A stretch of 64,000 bases of DNA from Cyanobacteria bacterium FACHB-471 (GTDB lineage: Bacteria > Cyanobacteriota > Cyanobacteriia > Elainellales > Elainellaceae): assembly GCA_014695345.1 (NCBI GenBank), contig JACJOC010000049.1, positions 248,001-312,000 of the forward strand. Direction: 5' to 3'. Made by a program: the position numbers and the translations under genes. The notes beneath the pieces were generated by a model. That model saw only the letters and a list, made by a program, of their open reading frames with translations. It had not been told where the DNA came from and searched no databases. Of the stretch, positions 33,436-41,755 are shown piece after piece. The stretch's first letter is position 1; every line of letters starts with the position of its first letter.

Positions 33436-35139
33436 CTACTTGACAATGCCTAATACTGGAGCCGTCTGGGATTCTGAGAGGGTCGAATTCCAGAAGCTCT
33501 TGGCATAGATCTGAGGATGCTCCTGAGCAATCTGCTGATAGGACTGACGCATCTGAGCGTTGACCGCGACAGTCTTCACGTCATACATCTGCGTCGCCAA
33601 CTTAGGATAGACCCCGATCGCGATAATCAACGCTAAGAAGCAGATCGCGATAAATAGTTCTCGGGGACTGGCATCCTCAAATTTGGCGTTCACAGGCAGC
33701 TCGCAGTTGGTGCCAAAGCAGGCGGCTTCCTCATTCCCCTGGTTCTTCAAGTCAACATCGCTTAAGTCGCAAGAGGGCATAATGTCGCACGCCAGCTCTG
33801 CACCGGAGCCGTAGAACACCTGCCGCAGCATGGAGAGGAGATAGATTGGCGTCAGGATTAATCCCACTGCAGAGAGCAAAACGGTGACGATGCGGAAGGT
33901 CGAGCTGTAGATGTCAGTGGTGGCCAACCCTACGAAAACGGCGATCTCGCTAACAAAGCCGCTCATGCCCGGCAGCGCCAGTGAAGCCATTGCAGTAGCC
34001 GTGAACAAAGCAAAGACCTTTGGTAAAGCCTGACCGATGCCGCCCATTTGATTCATCATCATCGTGTGAGTCCGGTCGTAGGTCACACCTGCCAGGAAGA
34101 ACAGCGCTGAGGCGATCAAGCCATGCGAGACCATTTGCAGCAGGGCACCGCTCATGCCGATATCGCTGAAGGAGGCAATGCCCAGCAGGACGAATCCCAT
34201 ATGTGAGATCGACGAGTAGGCCAAGCGGCGCTTCATGTTGACCTGAGCAAAGGAGTTCAAAGCACCGTAGATGATGTTAACGACTCCTAAAATGGCTAAA
34301 ACCGGCGCAAAGTAGATGTGAGCATGGGGCAAAAGTTCGAGGTTGAGACGAATCAGCCCATATCCGCCCATCTTCAACAGCACGCCTGCCAGCACCATTG
34401 ATACCGGAGAGGAAGCTTCGCCATGTGCATCAGGCAACCAGGTGTGGAAGGGGAAAATAGCCAGCTTGACGCCGAAGGCGATTAGCAGTCCGGCATACAG
34501 CAGCAGTTCCAGGGCCAGAGGGAAACTTTTCAGCTGCAGGTCTGCCAGGTCAAAGGTAATTGTGTCGCCGTAGAAAGCCATCGCCAGAGCCGCAACCAGG
34601 ATGAAGATAGAGGCGGCAGCGGTGTACATCAAAAATTTTGTAGCGGCATAACGACGATTTTGTCCACCCCAAATACAGACCAGCAGATAGACTGGAGCCA
34701 GCTCGACCTCCCACATGACGAAGAACATCAGCAGATCTTGGGCAACAAAGACGCCCACTTGAGCGGCATACAGCACCAGCATTAAGCTATAGAACAGCTT
34801 TGGCCTGCGATCGACTCGCCAAGCCGAAAACATGGAGAGAGTGGTCACCAATCCGGCCAGCAGCACCAGAGGAGCAGACAGTCCATCTACTGAAACGGAC
34901 CAGTTCAACCCCAGCTGCGGAATCCAGGTGAATTTTTCTACCATCTGGAACGCAGCGCTGCTGGCATCGTAATGTGTCCAGAAGGCGTAGCACATTAGCA
35001 CAAAATCTATAATCCCGACACCGAGGGCATAGCTGCGCACCAGCTTGCCGCTTTTATCGGGCAGCAATGGAATGAGTAGAGCGGCAACCAGCGGGAGCAG
35101 AACGAGCGTGGTTAGCCAGGGGAATTGAACGGTCACCAT
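33436..35139 (-). CDS. ndhD: NDH-1 subunit NdhD (D1/D2 type)
   Basis: A 567-residue proton-pumping subunit of the NDH-1 complex in respiration and cyclic electron flow. [20 protein letters not shown] (about 139-158), [21 protein letters not shown] (about 223-243) and [14 protein letters not shown] (about 308-321) are typical. A Cys-containing hydrophilic insertion near the C terminus (about 452-488, [13 protein letters not shown] and CFGTNCELP) marks the D1/D2 type and separates it from the CO2-uptake NdhD at 1252. It is complete, without ndhF beside it. It lies entirely inside the insertion that splits the DUF2584-like gene. Confidence 0.92.
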   Translation of the reverse strand: MVTVQFPWLTTLVLLPLVAALLIPLLPDKSGKLVRSYALGVGIIDFVLMCYAFWTHYDASSAAFQMVEKFTWIPQLGLNWSVSVDGLSAPLVLLAGLVTTLSMFSAWRVDRRPKLFYSLMLVLYAAQVGVFVAQDLLMFFVMWEVELAPVYLLVCIWGGQNRRYAATKFLMYTAAASIFILVAALAMAFYGDTITFDLADLQLKSFPLALELLLYAGLLIAFGVKLAIFPFHTWLPDAHGEASSPVSMVLAGVLLKMGGYGLIRLNLELLPHAHIYFAPVLAILGVVNIIYGALNSFAQVNMKRRLAYSSISHMGFVLLGIASFSDIGMSGALLQMVSHGLIASALFFLAGVTYDRTHTMMMNQMGGIGQALPKVFALFTATAMASLALPGMSGFVSEIAVFVGLATTDIYSSTFRIVTVLLSAVGLILTPIYLLSMLRQVFYGSGAELACDIMPSCDLSDVDLKNQGNEEAACFGTNCELPVNAKFEDASPRELFIAICFLALIIAIGVYPKLATQMYDVKTVAVNAQMRQSYQQIAQEHPQIYAKSFWNSTLSESQTAPVLGIVK

Positions 35140-35459
35140 AGCAAGTAGGAATAAATACTTAACCTCTGATGAGAGAATCCTACTAGACTTTGCGGCAGAT
35201 TAGTTATAGGACTTTGGCTATGAGTCTATGCAAATCGATCTATGCATAGGGATAAATCTATCTGAATGATTTCATGCGCTGTTGAGATTGCAGACCCAAC
35301 ACAACCCAGAATTTTAGAGAAAAGTTCGCCAACGCCAGGCTTTCTCCTGGCAAGACTCTCTGGCTTAAAAACCAAAATTAGAACTGTTGCTATGTAGCAA
35401 TTCTAATTTTGAAAGAAAGCCCGACCACTGGGCGCGGAACCTCTAATTTGAAGACCATA
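35140..35459. other. ndhD leader and repeat-rich right end of the insertion
   Basis: This region contains the ndhD promoter side and the repeats at 35371-35474, including a hairpin formed by CAAAATTAGAA...TTGCT (35373-35391) and AGCAA-TTCTAATTTTG (35397-35411). CCAGGCTTTCTCCTGG at 35334-35349 is a short hairpin. No additional gene is seen. Confidence 0.6.
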
Positions 35460-35737
35460 ATGAGAACTGTTGTTAAACTCTTGCCTACTCAGGGCTATCC
35501 AGATCAATTAGAGAAGGGTAAAACCTACCAAGCTCAAAAAGAAAGCTACAGAATTTTCCCGATCGATGTACCAATTTCCCTAGTAAACGATCAATGGATT
35601 GCTTACGCAGATGCCATCATTACTAAACTCACCTGGGAACAAGGCGTAACGAGTCTAGAGTTTAAGATTGACAGAATTTATCATTCACCATTTCCTGTCA
35701 AAGAGTAGGGTAAGGAGCAGCAATGAGGGTAGTATTG

Positions 35738-35917
35738 TTAATCCTCGTCCTTATCAAGCTGCGGAAACTGGTCAAAGAGCTTGGTAATCAGCATATAAAG
35801 TTCATCCAGAACTTCCTCCGCTCCTTCCTCATCCAGCTCGGTTAACAGTTGCTCAACTCCGCTAACGTGTTGAATCAGGCGATCGGATTGCTGACGGTTA
35901 AGGGCAGACATAGTCAT
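35738..35917 (-). CDS. Small acidic protein, 59 residues
   Basis: ATG at 35917 (or 35911) opens MTMSALNRQQSDRLIQHVSG, followed by a strongly acidic helix (VEQLLTELDEEGAEEVLDEL) and a C terminus FDQFPQLDKDED. The even amphipathic helical pattern suggests a real small protein. I recognise no family. It converges with the DUF2584-like 3' fragment. Confidence 0.5.
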   Translation of the reverse strand: MTMSALNRQQSDRLIQHVSGVEQLLTELDEEGAEEVLDELYMLITKLFDQFPQLDKDED

Positions 35918-36040
35918 TGGTAGTTCCTGATGATTGCTAGCCGTTCATTGTAGTGTTTCTTCTACCCATTACCCAAGAGATTCTGCCAACGCTGCTTTGG
36001 TTCGAGCCACCGAAAGGCGAATCCGCTCCACCTGTGCCTC

Positions 36041-36586
36041 CTAAGCCGCCTTCTGTTGCGGCGACCCATCACTAGGACTCGCTCTCAAGATTTGCTCATA
36101 GTAGCGGAAGATTTGAAACGCATAGCTGGCGATCGCAATCTGCTCTTGAGAAAGGGAAGTAATGTGATCGACCAGATCCGCGCAGGTCGCTGAATCAGGC
36201 AGGGCAAACACATCGGCATATAAGGGAGGGAGAGTGTGAGATCGAGTTTTCAGCTCATCCAACAGTTTTATAGCTTCCTCAGATAGCTCCCCATCGAAAT
36301 CAGCCAGCGAGTTTAGCAAGGCTAACAGCAAAGATTTTGAGCGTTTCTGCTTCAAAGTAAGACCGCCAATGATGGTTAACTGCTTTAGGATTTTAGCAAT
36401 TGCAGCATGGTTGCTCTTTTTTCCAATGCTGCCATCTTCAAGGTGAGAGCGATCGCCCTTGTTTGTATCCCAAAATTGAGGGGCGCAAAGCTTGCGTCCC
36501 CATCCACTACAACATATTGCGTAGGTGGCGATCGCCTGCTCACTACTCATCTGGACAACACGGTCGCATTGAGAATTTGTGTACAA
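36041..36586 (-). CDS. Hypothetical helical protein
   Basis: A frame of up to 181 residues. The C-terminal 120 residues (AAIAKILKQLTIIGGLTLKQKRSKSLLLALLNSLADFDGELSEEAIKLLDEL and after) are regular helices and look genuine. The first about 60 residues coincide with HIP1-rich repeat DNA and may not be translated. The start is uncertain (ATG at 36550 or an internal codon). No domain is recognised. Confidence 0.45.
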   Translation of the reverse strand: MYTNSQCDRVVQMSSEQAIATYAICCSGWGRKLCAPQFWDTNKGDRSHLEDGSIGKKSNHAAIAKILKQLTIIGGLTLKQKRSKSLLLALLNSLADFDGELSEEAIKLLDELKTRSHTLPPLYADVFALPDSATCADLVDHITSLSQEQIAIASYAFQIFRYYEQILRASPSDGSPQQKAA

Positions 36587-36591
36587 CTGCT

Positions 36592-37191
36592 CTATCCTAT
36601 ACCTACTGAGTATGGAACAGAAACGCCGAACACCAACGAGTTAGGATCAACAAGACCGGGAAGGAAGTGATAGGGTGTGCCATTTGTTGTCATGGCGAGT
36701 CCCCCGATATATTCTACTGAATAGATAGATATAGCACCATCAACAGACGAGAAACCATTATTTATATTGATGCCATCATCCACAGCACTAAGGCTGACTA
36801 CTTCGTCGGGTGTCCCATGAGTGAGAATATCATCACTAAAGTCACCAACCACAAAACTGTTGCTTCCCCCACCGCTAATTAAATCTATATTTGAACTTGC
36901 TTCGTCCTGCACTAAGACAGGGTTCAGCCCTCGTTGTGCACCAACCGGGTCTGTTTGCTCAGGAACAGGGTTAAGCCCCCGGCGTGCTCCGCTTAATTCT
37001 CCCTGCTCGGGAACTGAACTACGTCCGCGCTGTGCACCGATTGAGATATCTATTTGCTCAGGAACAGGGTTGAGCCCGCGCTGTGCACCAACAGGAACTT
37101 CTTGTTCTGGAACCGAACTGTATCCTCGTTGTGCACCAAATAAATCTTCTTGATCTAAAACTGGAGCCAGCTCTTCGTGGAGATATATCAC
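36592..37191 (-). CDS. Protein with five GAQRG-VPEQ repeats
   Basis: A 199-residue protein of unknown function. Residues about 18-97 contain five units of 16-17 residues built as GAQRG-x3-VPEQ (variants GARRGLNPVPEQ, GAQRGLNPVLVQ). The C-terminal half (ISGGGSNSFVVGDFSDDIL...) is Gly/Asp/Ser-rich and beta-like, resembling the end domains of RTX exoproteins. No signal peptide is seen. Its upstream region is homologous to those of the two RTX genes beyond it, so the three are probably co-regulated and perhaps exported by the same route. The repeats could be a bead-like adhesive stalk or multiple peptide cores; this is speculation. Confidence 0.6.
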   Translation of the reverse strand: MIYLHEELAPVLDQEDLFGAQRGYSSVPEQEVPVGAQRGLNPVPEQIDISIGAQRGRSSVPEQGELSGARRGLNPVPEQTDPVGAQRGLNPVLVQDEASSNIDLISGGGSNSFVVGDFSDDILTHGTPDEVVSLSAVDDGININNGFSSVDGAISIYSVEYIGGLAMTTNGTPYHFLPGLVDPNSLVFGVSVPYSVGIG

Positions 37192-37242
37192 TTTAGTTTC
37201 CTTTGAAATATAGAGTTTTCAAGTTGGGCTATCTTTTCTCTA

Positions 37243-37363
37243 CCTGTTATTGCGTTGTTCAAACCCACTTTTCGCATTTGAGCGAAGTGAGTTTACAAAC
37301 CTAAATCTTAGAAATAGAGAGCGATCGCCCCAGGTGTTGCAGAGGTGAGTAGAGCGATCGCTT
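37243..37363 (-). promoter_or_regulatory. Conserved leader, copy A (before the repeat protein)
   Basis: About 120 bp homologous to copies at 38591-38712 and 40739-40830. Shared elements are GCGTTG-TCAAA, CACTTTTCGCA, AGTTTACAAACCTAAAT and, distally, GCGATCGCC...GTGAGTAGAGCGATCGC. It lies 52 bp before the ATG at 37191. Confidence 0.75.
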
Positions 37364-37377
37364 CTTCACCCTAAAAA

Positions 37378-37407
37378 ACTCCTCAGAGACATATGTCTCT
37401 GAGGAGT
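37378..37407. terminator. Terminator-like palindrome after the RTX gene
   Basis: A perfect 15-bp-arm palindrome (ACTCCTCAGAGACAT and its complement) is followed on the minus strand by a run of T. It lies about 125 bp downstream of the RTX gene stop at 37531. Confidence 0.7.
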
Positions 37408-37530
37408 CTATGACATGTTTAAGCAGAAACAGATCAAGTTATTAATTTGGCAACAAAACAGCTTGGTGGTGAGGGTCGCAGCTCCGCTCAACCTGGTAGA
37501 TAAGCTTGCGTTTGATACAAGCTACAGGAA

Positions 37531-38514
37531 TCAAGCTATCACAACAATATCGGTATAGCTTAATGACGCTTTGTTTGACAGTGTAGCGAACTGCACCTGA
37601 CCGGCTGAGCCCGTACCATCCTTGTCGAAGAACAATGCTCCAGTAGATTGGTTATAGATGAAGCGATCACTCGAATCTCCCGCGCTGGAACCCAAGCGGA
37701 ATTGTCCAGCGGCAATTGTTCCCAAATTCAGGCTGCTGCTAAAACCAGACTTAACTACCTGAATATCATCATGGTAAGAAGCGAAGTCTGTAATTTTGTC
37801 AACTTTTTCACTGATATTGTTAAACCTGAAAACATTAAACCCAGAGCCACTGGTGAGCGTGTCATTGCCAGCACCACCAATTAGGATATCATCGCCAGTA
37901 CCACCGACCAATACATCACTACCAGAACCGCCACTCAAGGTGTCATTACCATCACCACCATCCAGGGTATCATTGCCTTCATACCCATACAGCGAGTCGC
38001 TGCCAGCATTTCCGTACAAAGAATCGTTGCCAGCATAGGCATACAAGATGTTATCGAGTTGATTCCCTTCCATCTTGTTGCTGAGACTGTTGCCTGCACA
38101 AAGAGTGGCATCGCCAGTTAAAACGAAGTTCTCAACATTGGACGAATCAAAGGAAAAGAGACTCACTGAGGTGTAGATAGTATCTGTTCCTTCACCAGCA
38201 TACTCTTTGACAATATCACCATTAGAGCTAAGCGAATAGGCGGAGTCAACGTAGTAAGTATCATTGCCAGTTCCACCAGCCATATAATCATCGCCACTCT
38301 CACCCTTTAGGGTATCATTGCCGGCTCCACCATACAGCTCGTCATTGCCACTCCAGCCTCTCAACTCGTCGTTACCATCATCCCCATACAGCCCATCAGC
38401 ACCATTATTTCCCCAGATGAAATCATCGCCTCCGTAGCCGTAAGCAATAAGCTGATCTGAGCCATTGTAATTGTAGTAATCGTTTCCAATTGTTCCAAAA
38501 TAATATTCTGGCAC
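37531..38514 (-). CDS. RTX (hemolysin-type calcium-binding repeat) exoprotein
   Basis: A 327-residue protein dominated by glycine-rich nonapeptides of the GGxGxDxLx kind, in blocks at about 25-85 (GDDGNDELRGWSGNDELYGGAGNDTL) and about 160-225. These form calcium-binding parallel beta-rolls. A typical RTX end domain follows (DKITDFASYHDDIQVVKSG ... GAGSTG-like tail). Such proteins leave the cell by type I secretion with an uncleaved C-terminal signal; no exporter gene is in this window. It shares its leader type with the genes starting at 37191 and 40718. Confidence 0.85.
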   Translation of the reverse strand: MPEYYFGTIGNDYYNYNGSDQLIAYGYGGDDFIWGNNGADGLYGDDGNDELRGWSGNDELYGGAGNDTLKGESGDDYMAGGTGNDTYYVDSAYSLSSNGDIVKEYAGEGTDTIYTSVSLFSFDSSNVENFVLTGDATLCAGNSLSNKMEGNQLDNILYAYAGNDSLYGNAGSDSLYGYEGNDTLDGGDGNDTLSGGSGSDVLVGGTGDDILIGGAGNDTLTSGSGFNVFRFNNISEKVDKITDFASYHDDIQVVKSGFSSSLNLGTIAAGQFRLGSSAGDSSDRFIYNQSTGALFFDKDGTGSAGQVQFATLSNKASLSYTDIVVIA

Positions 38515-38590
38515 TGCTAGTTTCTCCTGGTTTTGAGTTGATTAGTGGTTGTTCGTGTAAGTAACAGGTCGTCACTAAATGAACCTCTAC

Positions 38591-38712
38591 TTGTTACTGG
38601 CGTTGCTCAAAACCACTTTTCGCAGTTAAAGGGGATGAATTTACAAACCTAAACATGAGGAATGAAAAGCGATCGCCCTCCAACGTTGTAGCGGTGAGTA
38701 GAGCGATCGCCT
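38591..38712 (-). promoter_or_regulatory. Conserved leader, copy B (before the RTX gene)
   Basis: CTTGTTACTGGCGTTGCTCA, CACTTTTCGCAG, GATGAATTTACAAACCTAAA and GTGAGTAGAGCGATCGC are shared with copies A and C. It lies 77 bp before the ATG at 38514. Confidence 0.75.
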
Positions 38713-38774
38713 TGATAAGGTTAAACCCTTGAAGAAGTATGTTTCTGAGAAATATTTGTTCCTGATTGTTCAAC

Positions 38775-39560
38775 TCATGCTACTGCTAAGTTTTTCATTG
38801 CATCACTAAGATGGTCTGATGTAACTCCCATCCAGATCTGTTCTTGGTAGGGGAGTTGACGGAGTTGTTCCTGAAACCAAGATTCAAATTTTTCTTGAAG
38901 CAACTGCTGGCGCATATCGTTATCTAATTTTGCCGGAATAAATTTCTCGACACGCACAATCACTTGCCATTCTCTAGAAGGCACAGGTGACTGAACTTTA
39001 TTAACCGGACTTGTATAAAGCAGTTCTGCCAGGTTCGGATGCAGCTTACCTAATTCAACTGGTCCCATCAGCCCGCTGGTGTAAGCCTCCAGTCCTTCAG
39101 AGTGTTCCCGAGCAAGTTCAGCAAAGGATTGCTCTCCTTCTTAAATACTAAAGTAGAATTTGCTCGCAAGTCCTCTATCACCAATCCGCATGAATGAATA
39201 AATTACCTGGTCTAGCTACATTTTGCGGTTGAGAAAGCAAGACTCAACCGTATGTCCCCAAGACCATTGTTTGAATTTTTCAATCCTCAGCTTTCGTGTT
39301 GCCAGTTGTTCAAATTGTTTCCGACTTAAGCTGTAGTGCGACCGCCAAGTTTGCCTTTGGCTCTCAGCAATGAATCTCCATTGCTGATAAAGCTCTTGGC
39401 ACGCTTAAGTTGTTTCTTCCGATGTACAGTGAATTGTTTTGATCGCCTGCTCGATAATACTTTCGCAAATAAGCTGAGGGCTGATCTGATAGCAAGCTAA
39501 CAGGGGGATGGTGTTCTCGCTCGTGAGTGTAGAATACTCGATTTGTAGAACAGCAGTCAT
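38775..39560 (-). pseudogene. Peptidyl-prolyl isomerase (parvulin type) with three in-frame stops
   Basis: From ATG 39560 a single uninterrupted frame of 261 codons matches the cyanobacterial PpiC-like isomerases that accompany RTX exoproteins: LATRKLRIEKFKQWSWGH, LDQVIYSFMRIGD, EGEQSFAELAREHSEG and LMGPVELGKLHPNLAELLY, ending FESWFQEQLRQLPYQEQ. Stops interrupt it at codon 52 (TAA, 39405-39407), codon 115 (TAG, 39216-39218) and codon 140 (TAA, 39141-39143). There are no frameshifts and the total length is normal for the family. Each stop is one C-to-T change from CAA or CAG. An ATG at 39068 would allow only a 97-residue C-terminal piece. Confidence 0.85.
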
Positions 39561-39632
39561 AGTAGGAACACTTATAAAGTGGCTATGTTGTAAGCACTAC
39601 ATGCAATTGGCTCTAACTACGCCTCCCAAATG

Positions 39633-39672
39633 AAATTCCCTCAGAGACTTAAAACTCTCTAAGGGAAATAAA
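39633..39672. terminator. Terminator-like hairpin after the second RTX gene
   Basis: ATTCCCTCAGAGA pairs imperfectly with TCTCTAAGGGAAAT around TTAAAAC. It resembles the palindrome at 37378 in sequence (CTCAGAGAC) and place. Confidence 0.55.
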
Positions 39673-39770
39673 AGAATTACAAGAAACCAACTATTGCTAA
39701 GTGATATCGTCTCCGATTGAGTCAGGCTTGAATATTAACTACTTAGCTTAGTCGGTTGCTGAACCAACAT

Positions 39771-40718
39771 TTAGACGATGGTGATGTCGAGGCTGGGTGC
39801 AAACCCTGAATTTGGCTGTAGTGATGCAAGCTGGGTACCATCAAAGAATAGAGCATCATTGCTAAAAGTAAATCGGTAGAGATCGCCTTCTCCAATTCCA
39901 CCAAATCCAATAGAGTTAACCAGAATTTTGTCTCCTTCAGAGTAGTTAAAGTCCGTTATAATACTGAGCCCTTCACCTGGGAATTGGAAGTGGAAGTTAT
40001 CTGCCCCAGCACCACCGGTAAGAGTGTCAACACTGTTGTCAAAACCATGGTTTCCACTTAGGAAGTCATTGCCATCTCCACCATCGAGGTAGTCACTGCC
40101 TGAACCTCCTAACATGTGGTCATCTCCGTTATAGCCTAATAAGGTATCGTCATCAGCCCATCCTTCGATGGTGTCATTGCCATCCCCACCCACTAAATAG
40201 TCGTAGCCATCTTGACCCCAAAGCGTGTCATCACCATTACCTCCATCCATGTAATCATCTCCAGATCCACCTTCTAGATGGTCACCATTTGCTTCTCCAT
40301 AAAGAACGTCATGTCCTGAACCGCCTGTGAGAACATCAAAGCTTGAGCCACCATAGAGTTCATCATTACCATTCTCTCCATAGAGATAGTCACTGCCTGA
40401 ACCGCCCTTAAGGACATCGAGTCCTGAGCCACCATAGAGTTCATCGTCGCCATTCTCTCCGTGAAGAGTGTCGTTACCTGAACCACCCTTGAGGAGATCA
40501 AGTCCTGAGCCACCATAAAGTGAGTCATTACCATTCTCTCCGTAAAGAGTGTCATTACCCGTACCACCATAAATTTTGTCGTTACCTCCCTTGCCATTCA
40601 GTGTGTCGTTACCAGATGTGCTACTGGCTTTGCCACCTTTTGCCCAACCGTAGATAGTGTCATTACCAGAAGTTCCGTTTTTGGTGTCAGCTTTGCTAGT
40701 ACCGTAGATAGTTGCCAT
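39771..40718 (-). CDS. RTX (hemolysin-type calcium-binding repeat) exoprotein
   Basis: A 315-residue protein beginning MATIYGTSKADTKNGTSGND; GGAG lies 8 bases before this ATG, so I prefer it to a start at 40775. Nearly continuous GGxGxDxLx repeats (about 25-225, many as YGENGNDSLYGGSGLD) form calcium-binding beta-rolls. The end domain reads DSVDTLTGGAGADNFHFQF then ITDFNYSEGDKI. It is a type I secretion candidate and paralogue of the gene at 37531. Internal DNA repeats suggest recent unit duplication. Confidence 0.85.
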   Translation of the reverse strand: MATIYGTSKADTKNGTSGNDTIYGWAKGGKASSTSGNDTLNGKGGNDKIYGGTGNDTLYGENGNDSLYGGSGLDLLKGGSGNDTLHGENGDDELYGGSGLDVLKGGSGSDYLYGENGNDELYGGSSFDVLTGGSGHDVLYGEANGDHLEGGSGDDYMDGGNGDDTLWGQDGYDYLVGGDGNDTIEGWADDDTLLGYNGDDHMLGGSGSDYLDGGDGNDFLSGNHGFDNSVDTLTGGAGADNFHFQFPGEGLSIITDFNYSEGDKILVNSIGFGGIGEGDLYRFTFSNDALFFDGTQLASLQPNSGFAPSLDITIV

Positions 40719-40738
40719 TGAAGTTTCTCCAACTCTGT

Positions 40739-40830
40739 ACTTGTTACTGGCGTTGCTCAAAACTACTTTTCGCACCTGAACGGAATGAATTTACAAATCT
40801 AAATTTGAGAATGACGAGAAGCGATCGCCT
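40739..40830 (-). promoter_or_regulatory. Conserved leader, copy C (before the second RTX gene)
   Basis: ACTTGTTACTGGCGTTGCTC, CTACTTTTCGCA and ATGAATTTACAAATCTAAAT are shared with copies A and B. It begins 21 bp before the ATG at 40718. The distal GTGAGTAGAGCGATCGC segment is missing. Confidence 0.75.
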
Positions 40831-41005
40831 CTTGAGTATGAACAGCGCTTGAAAAGCGACTTCGCTTAGCGAGGAGGCTAAGCCTCTTGAGCTGCTGAAT
40901 TCGTGTACTAAATTTTGTAATGAAGAAGCGCAGTTGCCTCGAATACTGCGTATTACAGAAGAGGAGTTATAAGTACCCCAAACCCCTCTCCCTGACTGAT
41001 CTAGT

Positions 41006-41671
41006 ATGAAGGATTTAGATGAAACGCTTCGCCAGCTTGTTGCCGAAGCCTGTACTCATCCTCCTAAAAGCGTTGACCGCCAACGCGCATTGCAGGAGAT
41101 TTATCGGTTAGTGATGAAGTCGGGCAAACTCTGGAGAGAATACACTCCCTACTATGCAGATGCCCTTCAACAGATGTGGGAGTATTGCTGTCAGCATTTG
41201 GAAGAATATGATCCAACGTTGAGTGGAGTGATTACCTGGTTAGATAACTATCTGAAGAAGCAACTGCGGTTGTTTCGCGATCGCCAAAGTCGAGATTACA
41301 AGCGACGGGCAGGGGTAGAGCAAACAGAGCAAGGAGATTTTCTAGATCCAGTCGATCGACTTCCAGCGCGCCCTGAACTGGAACCAACGCTCGACGTTTG
41401 GGAAAAGACGATGAACTGGGTTCAAACTGATCCGCAGGGTATATTGCAAGCAACTTGTTTTAGAAAACGAGCTGACATCAATGCTCAAACCTTATTTCTG
41501 ATGCGGTTTCCATCGGAAACTTCCTGGCAAGTCATTGCCGATCGCTTTCACCTTACTCCCGCCGAAGCAAAGGACTTACCCAAGTTTTATAACCGTCGTT
41601 GTTTACCGCTGCTGCGAAATTTTGGTGTTTCGGAAGGATATCTAGATGAGGGGGAGAGTAGTCATCGCTGA
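41006..41671 (+). CDS. Sigma-70-like protein of the DUF1822/CHAT cluster
   Basis: A 221-residue protein of the small, diverged sigma-70 type found at the head of cyanobacterial DUF1822-CHASE2/CHAT clusters. EYTPYYADALQQMWEYCCQHLEEYDPTLSGVITWLDNYLKKQLRLFRDRQSRDYKRR resembles the sigma region 2 helix set, and SWQVIADRFHLTPAEAKDLPKFYNRRCLP resembles a region 4 helix-turn-helix. It is followed at 85 bp by the DUF1822 gene and may direct transcription of the cluster. The sigma assignment rests on pattern and context. Confidence 0.62.
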   Translation: MKDLDETLRQLVAEACTHPPKSVDRQRALQEIYRLVMKSGKLWREYTPYYADALQQMWEYCCQHLEEYDPTLSGVITWLDNYLKKQLRLFRDRQSRDYKRRAGVEQTEQGDFLDPVDRLPARPELEPTLDVWEKTMNWVQTDPQGILQATCFRKRADINAQTLFLMRFPSETSWQVIADRFHLTPAEAKDLPKFYNRRCLPLLRNFGVSEGYLDEGESSHR

Positions 41672-41755
41672 AACTTTCACAAAAGTATAAGTCAATGCTG
41701 ATACTGCGTGACAACGACTGACTCTTGACTACTCGCAATTGCTAAGAGGGGAACT

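Larger units (their letters stand above)
33328..35474. mobile_element. ndhD-bearing insertion bounded by MITE-like repeats and a 7-bp duplication
   Basis: AAACTCT occurs at 33321-33327 and 35475-35481, directly flanking the segment. The outer ends are imperfect inverted repeats: CAGCAATTCTAATTTT on the left against CAACAGTTCTCATTAT (complement of the right end), 12 of 16 alike. Each side is a small element with its own inverted ends, 33328-33424 and about 35396-35474. The left contains the hairpin GGGTTTCTGCGC...GGCGCGAAACCC and the right a related GGGCGCGGAACC. A further inward-facing end lies at 35371-35391. No transposase is present, so the ends would have been mobilised in trans. Confidence 0.75.
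33288..35708 (+). pseudogene. DUF2584-like gene split by a 2.1-kb insertion
   Basis: ATG at 33288 gives MGMPCQVNSILKL, the start I recall for cyanobacterial DUF2584 proteins, and runs into a repeat at 33328. The remainder resumes at 35482: PTQGYPDQLEKGKTYQAQ, FPIDVPISLVNDQWIAYADA and FKIDRIYHSPFPVKE, ending at 35708. Joining 33288-33327 to 35482-35708 gives 267 nt, exactly 88 codons plus stop. The 3' part alone could still be read from an ATG at 35460 (82 residues, MRTVVKLLPTQGY) created by the insertion end, so a truncated product may be made. The family's function is unknown. Confidence 0.88.

Noticed and set aside
35460-35708. 82-residue frame as an intact stand-alone gene
   Set aside because: Its N terminus is made by the end of the insertion; joining with 33288-33327 restores the family start, so it is better seen as the 3' part of a split gene.
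40274-40597. Met/Thr-rich minus-strand frame in the second RTX gene
   Set aside because: It is an alternate-frame reading of the nonapeptide repeats.
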